A stretch of DNA of 12,094 bases from assembly GCA_021014945.1 (NCBI GenBank), contig MU266829.1:1-12094 (forward strand), read 5' to 3'. This DNA is from Leucogyrophana mollusca. Lineage: Eukaryota > Basidiomycota > Agaricomycetes > Boletales. Position numbers and translations under genes: made by a program. The number at the start of each line of letters is the position of its first letter. The first letter of the stretch is position 1. Below, piece after piece: positions 1 through 8,203 of the stretch. The notes below the pieces were generated by a model. The model was given only the letters and a program-made list of their open reading frames with translations, was not told where the DNA came from and ran no database searches.

Positions 1-840
1 ACAAGGTGTTACCGCTCGCACAGTCTGGGGACCAGTTGCTGTGGCTGAAAGTCACCACCAATAGTCCGAATTTTTCACACCACACATCCCTTGGTAAAAA
101 TTATGGGGCGCCCTCGGCGCTATCAATCTGAGTTTTTTCTATCCCTACACCATATTTTTCTATGCTGTATTTACTGTGCTACAGCTCGCGCACGCTGGGG
201 CAGGCTTTTGCGCAAATTCACACGAAATCGCTGCCACCGCCAACTCTTCTGAAAACGGCAATAAAATGCATTTAAATTTATGGACTTTGCAACAGTTTTT
301 GATTGCATCACGTGCCTCTTGGTGAATTGCTGTTTGCCCATGTTTATCAAAAGCCTCTAGGTTCAACAAGGACAAATACTGATCCCAAATGGATATTCAT
401 GTAAGTTCGGGCCGGACAGAGTCAATGTGACCTTTTGGTGGGAACCATCGTAGCTGGTTCTAACCTGTTCTACTTGTGCTCGTACATATATATCTTATCT
501 TCGGCATACTTGGGACTGCAAAAGTTGCGCCACGTTGAGCAGGCACAAGTAGGAAATTTGTTGGACAGCACCAGACAGAGCTGGACAGAGTGAGACAAAG
601 TGACGTTCGGTGAAGGGTGCCGGTAGCAGTGCATGTCAGTCAAATCGGACCTAAAGTGGGATAATTTACGCCGATGCGAAGGACGTGGACGCCGACTCCG
701 ACGGTCGGATGTCGATCCCCTGGCCTTCAGGTAGGGTGCTTTTCTCTTGGTGAGGTGGAACGTGCGCGTTGTGCGTCTCGTATGAATGCCTATCTGTGTT
801 CACTTTGCACAAATGGCATCGGTGGTGATGGGTGCATGTG
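1..840. other. Gene-poor left flank, no supported gene
   Basis: No convincing coding region was found on either strand. A 71-codon open frame on the minus strand (160-375) has no ATG and a stop just upstream. Short imperfect direct repeats of a GGACAGAG-like motif lie around 550-600. The stretch probably holds distal promoter sequence of the bZIP gene and the far flank of a gene outside the window. No tRNA box pair was recognised. Confidence 0.5.
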
Positions 841-898
841 ATCGAGTCATATTAGTCAGCCTCGGCTAAGTCGTTATCGGTCGTTATCGGCTTAGTCA
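828..898. promoter_or_regulatory. Cluster of bZIP-type binding sites upstream of the bZIP gene
   Basis: Seen in the sequence: ATGGGTGCAT at 828-837 (ATG-N4-CAT, the outline of a CYS-3-type palindrome), CGAGTCAT at 843-850 (reverse ATGACTCG, one base off a Gcn4/AP-1 core), TTAGTCAGC at 852-860 and TTAGTCA at 892-898. TTAGTCAGC matches the classic yeast Yap1-type site. Between the last two is a perfect tandem duplication of TCGTTATCGG (871-890), flanked by CTAAG and CTTAG. CYS-3 and GCN4-family genes are known to autoregulate, so binding by the downstream gene's own product is plausible but unproven. Confidence 0.4.
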
Positions 899-920
899 TG
901 CGTACACTGCTTAGTGAGCA

Positions 921-943
921 ATGACAACCGGAAAATGAAATGA
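921..943 (+). promoter_or_regulatory. Two overlapping short upstream ORFs (possible translational control)
   Basis: ATG at 921 opens a five-codon ORF that stops at 936-938. A second ATG at 935 overlaps that stop and ends after two codons at 941-943. No further ATG occurs before the main start at 1054, 110 bases on. GCN4/CPC1/ATF4 relatives are classically controlled by such uORFs. Whether these lie in the transcript is unknown: a pyrimidine-rich tract at about 960-1000 could mark a transcription start downstream of them. Confidence 0.3.
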
Positions 944-1053
944 GAATCTAATCTTGAACTCCGCCTTGCGTCTTTTCCTTCTTACTCTTTGCCATTTCCT
1001 GGTCGCGCTAACGCCATCGCTGCTCACTTTCTCAACATCCTCATTCAACGACA

Positions 1054-1950
1054 ATGGCGCCTTTGAATTTACAGGGCCTCAACGTCGTACACACGACGCC
1101 CTCGCCGGTCCCAGCAGACTCGCAAGATCCACTCTCGGCACCTCACTTTCCAGACTTCTCAGCTCACCTTGACCTCTGGACCAACCTTGCTTTCGAATCA
1201 GACGAGCCCCTTACACACTCAAAGGGAAAGAGAAAATTAGGTGAAGAGCATGAAAATGACTCTACTGCTCCACTAGAGCTTCCCGCCCATGACGGGCACG
1301 AAAATGCCATCCACCCACCCACCGCGGCTACCGGAGACTCTGCAGCACCATTCGGGGCTAATCCTGCGCCCACCTTTGATCTTAATACTTTGCTGGCCGA
1401 TTTTGGCATTGATCCATTCCTTATCGCTCCAGCTGCACCAGCACAAGTGCAGCCAGCAACCCAAGCACAAGCACCCTCCGTGCCCTCACTCGCGCAGCTT
1501 CTCGCCTTGCACGCCGCGCAAGGCGGGGTTTATCACGGGCCCCCTCCCCCACAACCTGCCGTCGCATCGCAAGCACCTGTACAACCTCCCGCTAAGCGAA
1601 CACGAACTCACAAAAACTCCACTTCCACGGAGAACTCTGACATCATCTCCCCCACCTCTCCCTCAGTTGCTGAGAGCGAATCCGGCCAGGGAGATGCAAA
1701 CACCACCCCCCTGTCCGCATCAGAGGACAAGCGTCGGAGAAACACTGCTGCGAGTGCTCGCTTCAGGCTGAAGAAGAAGGAGCGTGAAGCTGCTCTCGAA
1801 CGCCGTGCAAAAGAGCTTGAGGATCGCGTGTCAGAGCTCGAGAGGGAGTGCGAAGGTCTGAGGAGGGAGAATGGTTGGCTCAAGGGATTGGTGGTTGGCG
1901 TTACCGGTGCGGGTGCTTCTCAGCAGCAGCAGCAGATCGCCGGGAAGTAG
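1054..1950 (+). CDS. bZIP transcription factor, CYS-3/MetR/Zip1 (ATF4/GCN4-like) group
   Basis: Intronless gene for a 298-residue nuclear DNA-binding regulator. The basic region is at residues 224-245 and carries the bZIP signature N-x7-R (N230, R238) in the context RRRNTAASARFRLKKKE, which is typical of fungal CYS-3/MetR/Zip1 proteins. A regular leucine zipper follows, with L248, L255, L262, L269 and L276 at exact seven-residue spacing. Two acidic-hydrophobic patches (about 39-52, DLWTNLAFESDEP, and 108-123, FDLNTLLADFGIDPF) look like activation segments. The middle is rich in Ala, Pro and Gln, and the tail ends in a Gln run. The ATG at 1054 has A at -3 (ACAATGG) and follows a pyrimidine-rich tract. 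Relatives control sulfur assimilation or amino-acid starvation responses; the exact regulon cannot be read from sequence. The family call is firm, the subgroup probable. Confidence 0.93.
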   Translation: MAPLNLQGLNVVHTTPSPVPADSQDPLSAPHFPDFSAHLDLWTNLAFESDEPLTHSKGKRKLGEEHENDSTAPLELPAHDGHENAIHPPTAATGDSAAPFGANPAPTFDLNTLLADFGIDPFLIAPAAPAQVQPATQAQAPSVPSLAQLLALHAAQGGVYHGPPPPQPAVASQAPVQPPAKRTRTHKNSTSTENSDIISPTSPSVAESESGQGDANTTPLSASEDKRRRNTAASARFRLKKKEREAALERRAKELEDRVSELERECEGLRRENGWLKGLVVGVTGAGASQQQQQIAGK

Positions 1951-2601
1951 GTGAGAGGGTTGCCCTCTCGCTGTCAGTGCCTCGTGCCTGTCCAGGCATC
2001 CTTTTTTCGTCACCCCCTATCCTCGGTCCACGTCCCTCCGCGAGGAGGTTGATGTCCCAGTGTTCAGTGGATGTCCTGTACGCGTTCACGATAGGAAGGA
2101 TTGGGATCATTGACAGCGGAGAGGACTTTTCTTGCGGAGATTTTGGGAAACGAAACAAGGGAGCCTGTGCGTCAGGAATGTATCACTATAATTTAACTCT
2201 ATAGCCATAGGTACACGAATGCAGAAACGCGGTTTCGAAATTCTAGTGATCTGCCTGCTCTAACAAGGCAGTCGATTGGCCGGTCTTGCTGGAGATAACC
2301 TCTTACCATGTAGACTTCAATGCAGACGATGACAGCCAATGAACGTTCATTCAATGATTCGTTAGGCGTACGTAGGATGGAAAGCAAGTATTGTATCAAC
2401 CGGAGCAAGCTAAACGTTTATCGGGGACCACAAGGGACATCAGAAGAGACCAGACCAAGTGTGGGGCGTAACATCAAACGTAAAATCATGAAGCACTTTA
2501 AGTCGTAAAAATTCAGCAAACAACATTCGATAAAAACGAAACGAAGATAGTTCAACAAACAGCTACATCATTGCAGCATACTTTTTCTTGCTCGGGAGTT
2601 T
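1951..2601. other. Convergent 3' spacer between the bZIP gene and EDC4
   Basis: The stretch should contain the 3'UTRs and polyadenylation regions of the two converging genes. Open frames here are short, lack recognisable domains and carry no splice logic. No RNA gene or repeat was recognised. Confidence 0.6.
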
Positions 2602-5600
2602 TCACATGGGTTTGCGTCCTAGCATGTCTTGGATATCTGAAATCGTCCTCGCGGTTTCGATTTGAGGTCCACCAGGGAGAATAGCAAGTCGTTGTTTGGT
2701 AGTATTCAGCATAGCTTTGACGTTGGGCACAACCCGGGCGATATAAGGCGATATAAGAGAATCCTGTACACAACCTGCGTCAGCGTTTTGGCTCAGAATT
2801 TGTTGTATAGCAGACATACATTAGTGTTCAGAACTGTAGCTGTCCTGTGCAGCCACCAGAGCGCAGACTTGAAAGCTTCGTCAATAGGGGGCGTTTCGCC
2901 CACAATAGCAGCAAGCTAGAAGAGCTCTGATTAAGGAAGAGTAGCAAACCAAGCACAGAGGATGACTTACACGGTGGAGGAGAGTCAATATGACGGCCTG
3001 GGACAGCGGTCCAGGGCCATTCATCGGCATTACAATCTCTGGGTTGGATCGGGCAAGAAGCTCGCGGAGCTGCTTGGGGTCTTGGGTTCCCAACACACCA
3101 AGATATGTGTCATCCCACTCCTCGGACGCCGGAGGAGTGCGCTGCGTCATCGGTGGAGGGGGTGGAGGGGGCGGTGCGATGGGGTGGGAGGCTTGAGGAG
3201 CGGCGATGCTGGGGGAGAACCATGATCCGTGCATTGACGGCGGCTGAGTCTGCTGCGAGAAGGATCCGTGTTGTGGGCTGCCGTATGACGGCTGCTGAGA
3301 GGCAGGTTGGAGGTTCTGCTGGCGGTGCATGGTCTGGCTTATTCCGCTCATGCCAGAGACACTACCAGCCGGGGAGCTGTTGCTCGGGATGCGGTGATGC
3401 GCAGGACCCATGTTGGCCGAAGTGTTCATGGTGAGGAACTTGACCTGGTCCGACAAGACCCTCACAGAGTGCTCCAAGTCTCTGATCAACGACTTAAAAC
3501 GCGGTATTAGCATAAGGAAAGATGCAGCCCATATCTGAACTGACCTCTTGGCTGCGGGCAGCCTCTGTCTGCCATGTCATGGAATCCTTCTTCACGCTCA
3601 AGATTTCAGTACGCATCTCGCGCAAAATGTCCTGGTGCATCGCGGACGTCTGCTGCGAGTACGCGGGGATGAACGTCTTCGAGACAGAATCTTTGACATA
3701 TCTCTCGATCAGGGGGTTCAAATTGGACGAGAGCATGCTGGCGAAATGATTCGAGATATCAGGGCGAAGGAGCAGCTTCTCGATCTCGTTGGGGAGGCTC
3801 TGTGATAGAAGTCGAAGGTCAGAAAACGTCTAGATAGAGCACTCGTGGATGTACCTGTTGGATATACTCGCTCAGACCCCGTCCGACGTGCTCGTTAAGA
3901 GCAGATCGAACTTCAGTCCGAGTGATGTGCTCCAAAGCCGGGAGAACGGAGTTCTGTACTTCAGCTTTGACCGCCATCTCAACCACTCGGGTCGTATTCC
4001 TCGTGAGTTCCGTAGAGATCAGTTTCAATATCTTCTCTTGACGATTGAAGTCTTCTGCCTGGTCATGGGCGCGTGCTTCCTCGAGACGTTGATCTGCGAA
4101 ATCACAATAAGAGATACAGCAATAAGGGACTGTTGCGAAAGAGACGCACGTTGCTTATCCATTTCCTTCCCAATTAGCCGCCCGATACGGGTGTGCAAAC
4201 TTTCCTCGCTCTTCCGAATCTCCTTAGCCACAGCCTGAGTGAAACCGGAATCGCTCATAGCACCACTGTCAGCCTTGGCACCCTTGTCCTTCTCTTTGCT
4301 GTCATCCCTGTCTCTAAACGCTACGTTCTTCCCCTTGACGTTCTTCCCTTTCGCCTCAGGAGCGCGGACCTCGTCGCGTGGGATCTCGGTCTCCAGCTCC
4401 TCTGAAGGAGGGGTTCTCAGCCTGCCAGGTGGAACGACCTGAGGTACCTGCTGAGTGATAAGAGGCGAGGAGCTCATCGAGACCGGCGCCGGTGGAGGCT
4501 GACGGACGTTCTTGGTTTCCGATGGGGCAACAGGAACCGATGACTGCGTCTGGATATAGGGAGGGTACTTGGCAGCAGCACCAAGCAGTGCACTATCGAA
4601 CCACTCCTTGCGTACAAGCACTTGGTCCACGCCAGTCGAGTGCACCGAGAACGCAACCAGCGCCAAGTCGCCCGGTGGAACCTTGGCAGCAACACAAGCT
4701 GCGTGTGCCTCGTCGCCCGTAGGATCGGCATCAGCAGACAGAATGACGAAATGGATGGTGGGTTTCGGCCCGGAAAATTCGACGACCTGCTCGAAGTAAC
4801 CACCGCGAATCAGCTCGCCGGAAGGTGACGCGGAAGCGTCGAACCTGATCTTGAGGGCGATCAGACTGTCCCTGCGATTGTTTGCCACCCACATGGTCTG
4901 AATCCTGGAGTCATAGTTGACATGACCGAACATGTCTGGGTCTTCCCTGCCAGCATTGACGAACTTGAAGGTGGACAGAACGTTCTTGGTGATAACGGAG
5001 AGAAGCTGAAGGACGGTGCCGTTCTTCCGTCCGATGACGATGCCATCATCGATGAAGCTCAGAGAAGACGGGACGTCATCTCCGCGAACTTTGTGAGACC
5101 AAAAGGGTAGCTTATCATGAACGTTCCAGAGCGTCAAAGTCGAGTCCTCCGAAATCGTCGCCAGCGCGTAATGGGGAACATCGAAATCAAACGCAACCAG
5201 GCGCTGGTAGAAGGAATCAATAGTCTGCATAGCCTGATTTGAGGACCAAAAACTTACCGAAGGAACGGAAAAGACTTGCGAAATACGGTTAAGTTCGGTT
5301 TGCGGCAGAGGCTCGCCCCTGTAGATGTGCGCGGCGTCCGTCAAGTCAAGTAAATACATCTTCGAGTCGGAGGCAACGGCAAGAGTGTCAAGCTGCTTGG
5401 GGTGCCACTTCACGGAATGGAGAGGATCAGTGTCGGAGCTTGGCACGATGCAGAGCAGAAGGTGGCCACTAGGCAAAGTTAGCAAACCGATGCTGAGTGG
5501 ATACATGGCTAAGAACTCACGGGACATCATCCGTGATGACCTCAGGCAACTCCCAGACCACAAAACCGCCATCAGACGTGATACCAGCAAGTCTGTTCTC

Positions 5601-7541
5601 GAAAAAACCGCGATATCAATGATCGACGTGTGTGCAGCGAAGTGGGGCGGAAGCTGCAACAGGGTACGGTCGCCACTGGATCGCGAGATGACACGCACAC
5701 GACCTTTCGTCATGGCATAGGCAATCCAGTGCGTTGCTCCAATGGTCGTGCCAGGCAAGAAAACAGAATCCTGCTTGACAAGCGCGATCGCGGTAGACTT
5801 CACCGTATCCCGGGGGGCCTGAATTTCGTCAAGTGGCTGTGACACATCGAATATGATCGTTTGTGGCTGCGAGCTAAGGATCGGATAAGTAACACGGTTA
5901 AACGAGAGTACACGGTGAATCTTACTTGGGACTGGACTGAGCCTTGCCCTTGGCGGCTCCTCGCCCTTTGCCTTCGTTCTTCCACGTTGCGCGCGGACCA
6001 GGGGAGCTCTCCTTGTCCCTCCTCACTGCCGGCGCGGGCAGCTGCCCAACAGGCGACTCGACCGGGCGAGGCTGAGGGCGGACCTGTGGTGCAGGGACCT
6101 TAGGAGGAGACGCTCGCGGAGATGCAGGGCGGCCGGGCTTCGGAGGAAGAGGGGGAGGAGGGGGGACCGCACGCGGTTGAGACTGTGCCTGCTGTGGAGT
6201 AGGCTGGTTCGACTCCACCTGGGAGAACTCGTCGGTAGTGCTGTAAGGATCGTAAGTGGGAGAGGGTGCTTGCTCGGTCGAATAAGAAGACATTTGTCCC
6301 CTGCTGAGCTGCTCGATGAGGTTCTCGACCGACTTGCGTTTAGGGTCAGTGGCGAGCGACCCGAGAGACGCCGACGTCCATGAGTCCTCATTGCCACTTG
6401 ATGCGCTGGGAGGTGCCGCAGGCACGGGTTTCTTCTTTATGGTGGAAGAAGAGGATGCTAGCGCATCAAATGGGGAGACAAAGTCGAACATCGACTTGCG
6501 GGTAGGCGACGGAGGCGCCTGAGGCTGAGGCTGAGGCACTAGCTGAGGAAGGGGTTGAGACCGAGGCGGAGGCTCTCTAGGAGCATCCTGCTGAATAAAT
6601 GGACCCTCACGGGGGAGGTATGGATCTACTTGAGGCGGGGGCTGGTATTGTGTCGACACAGGTGGGAGCGAGCTTGGTGCAGGCTCGGAATAATTGGATC
6701 GCGGAGCATTGCTATCAGAGCTATCAGCAAAAAATGTATCGATATAGTCCCAGGACGCCATGGGTGAGAGAGTCAAGATCAGGTGCAAACGCAAAGCTTG
6801 GGTAGAAAAGGGGGTCCGACCACCTCGTGGCCTACGCGCGTGGCCCACGCGAGGCAGACAACGATGCCAGGACCATTGATGCAAACAAAATGATGCAGGA
6901 AAAACGATGCAAACCAGACCGTTGGAACGAGGAAATCCGCGGCTTACGTGCCCTCTGCCTCGAATATACATGGAAGCACATTGGAGAGATAAGAGTTCGA
7001 TACGTGTTGTATGAACGATGAAGGCACCCATGGCTTCCAAACAGATGGCTGTGAAGAGAAGAAATACTCACCCAGCCATTAACTGCTCCAGCAGAATCTT
7101 TCCTTGGGATTCGCTGCTGTTTGACGGAGACTGTCCTGATCGCTGCGATGACGCAGGCGGTGTTGGAATTTGCTGAGACACCGGTTGCGCAGCGGGCGCT
7201 GGAGCACGACCAGCAGCAGGAAGAGAAGATGCAGCAGGGTAAAGCAGAGACAAGAGGGCGCTCTGCCTGTCCACTGAAGTTGTGACCGGAGCGGAGCTGG
7301 TGGATGCTGCGTCGTCGTTTGCGGACATGTTGGGGGTTGCAGGAGCGGAATTCCCGTACGGATGTGAGGGTTCAGGTTGGCGTTGGCCCCCAATGCTATG
7401 GAACAGGGATTCGAGATGGTTTGGGGAGGAAGAGGAGGAATGAGGCTGGTTTATGGCGAAAAGCTGGGATTGTGAAGCTGGAGGAGGTGTGGCGCTTCCG
7501 CGAGAAAAGAGTTGGTCATGTAAATTTGTTGGTCGATCCAT
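2602..7541 (-). CDS. EDC4: EDC4/Ge-1 mRNA-decapping scaffold, ten exons, apparent frameshift
   Basis: P-body scaffold linking Dcp1/Dcp2 decapping to decay. Exons (minus strand): 7541-7072, 6711-5926, 5873-5521, 5468-5258, 5203-4150, 4093-3855, 3799-3545, 3492-2971, 2915-2820, 2763-2602. Introns 2-9 are 52-56 bp with GT..AG ends; intron 1 is 360 bp. About 1,382 residues once the frame is corrected. In order: Ser/Pro/Gln-rich N-terminus with MFDFVSPFDAL; WD40 propeller about 421-815 (WHPKQLDTLAVAS, LVAFDFDVPHYALATISEDS); Pro/Ser then Lys-rich linker; helical coiled region about 930-1150 (LKLISTELTRNTTRVVEMAV); Gln/Pro stretch; C-terminal helical domain about 1255-1382. Exon lengths sum to 3n+2. 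The conserved frame breaks at the A6 run 5602-5607 in exon 3, between IIDIAVF and ENRLAGITSDGG; one added T or two removed restores it. Family call firm; the intron 1 acceptor could instead be nine bases upstream (exon from 6720). Confidence 0.93.
5204..5257 (-). other. EDC4 intron 4, length a multiple of three and stop-free
   Basis: The donor is GTAAGT (5257-5252) after a Ser codon; the acceptor CAG ends at 5204. The 54 bases read through without a stop in the flanking frame, so retention would insert 18 residues between VFSVPS and RLVAFDFD in the propeller. The conserved continuity of those flanks and the good donor argue that it is normally removed. Confidence 0.75.
6712..7071 (-). other. 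EDC4 first intron, unusually long, with an in-frame internal ATG
   Basis: The donor GTGAGT is at 7071-7066 after LEQLMAG. The chosen acceptor GATAG ends at 6712, and this pairing keeps the phase (GG plus C gives Gly). The intron is about seven times longer than the others in the gene. An ATG at 6761-6759 (context CACCCATGG) is open into exon 2 and would start with MASWDYIDTFF. It could start an alternative shorter protein, or be chance. Confidence 0.6.
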
Positions 7542-8203
7542 GACTTTGTCGGGAGGCCGAGAGAGTAAGAAAAAAAAGGTGAGATATCCACGAGCTTCGC
7601 CCAGCAGAACAGCGCAGATGTGGGGGAGAAGTGAGCTGCACGATTTTCAAACTTTCGGAGCGTGCTAAAGCCTCGTTGTGCACACGAGGCCCCTCCCAAA
7701 TCTGTCTCTGCTCTTGTTTCTTCCGCTATCACTCGCTTCCGAAACAAGCGCCTCCCACCAAGTATCCTCAAGCTGATGATGCGATCACTCTAAAGGTCGT
7801 TTCGTGTTCACAGAAGGGCCGTGGGCTCTGAACAAGCCCACGATGGCCTCAGGCTGGTTGATCGTGACATCCTGAGATGTCTACAAGGCCTATTTCACCG
7901 TTATTACACGTAGATTGGCAGCTCAGATATCTACATTTTCTGACGGGCAACATTGTATGCTACACCCACATCGTTACAAATGTTATCAAATACACACGAG
8001 ACTTGTTTCTCGTCTTCGCATCCATTTCCCGCGGTCTGTAGGTCCTTCGCTTCCTGTGGACTCTTGCCAGTGTAATTTTCGTCCGAAAATACGCAAACCA
8101 CAAACTTGTGTGCGATCAACTGATCCATAGACCTTGGCAGCAGGTAATATTCAATAAGGTCAGCTACTGGAGACAAGGCAGCAGGACATTTTCAACGCCT
8201 AAC
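7542..8203. promoter_or_regulatory. Shared divergent promoter region of EDC4 and the CCCH/Trp-repeat gene
   Basis: This 662-bp interval separates two head-to-head starts. Just before the EDC4 start, the minus strand has a pyrimidine-rich tract (CTTTTTTTCTTACTCTCTCG), typical of fungal core promoters. Another C/T-rich stretch on the plus strand lies around 7688-7740. No TATA box was evident. A small open frame with four cysteines (7931-8128, minus) sits inside. Confidence 0.55.
7931..8128 (-). CDS. Doubtful 65-aa Cys-containing ORF, possibly a gene remnant
   Basis: An ATG-started frame of 65 codons inside the divergent promoter. The product is acidic with four Cys (in VVCVF, NGCED, VSCVF and NICND) and contains CVFSDENYTGKS, loosely like the first strand of small secreted crystallin-like fungal proteins. 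No signal peptide is encoded in frame, and the upstream sequence is taken by the neighbouring gene's start, so a complete gene is hard to fit. It may be a decayed 3' exon, a very small gene or chance. No function is proposed. Confidence 0.2.
   Translation of the reverse strand: MDQLIAHKFVVCVFSDENYTGKSPQEAKDLQTAGNGCEDEKQVSCVFDNICNDVGVAYNVARQKM

Noticed and set aside
160..375. 71-codon minus-strand frame with several Cys
   Set aside because: No ATG, an in-frame stop just upstream and no convincing acceptor or partner exon. A 3' exon is possible but unsupported.
1289..1771. 160-codon plus-strand frame overlapping the bZIP gene
   Set aside because: Low-complexity Pro/His shadow in another frame; the bZIP frame has a clear conserved domain.
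5588..5615. Mini-intron (GT...AG, 16 bases) to explain the EDC4 frame break
   Set aside because: Far below the size of functional fungal introns, and removing it would not restore the conserved residues.
6832..7071. Exon extension using the TTCACAG acceptor at 7049 in EDC4
   Set aside because: It leads into a frame that does not join the conserved exon 2 frame; the acceptor at 6712 (or 6721) does.
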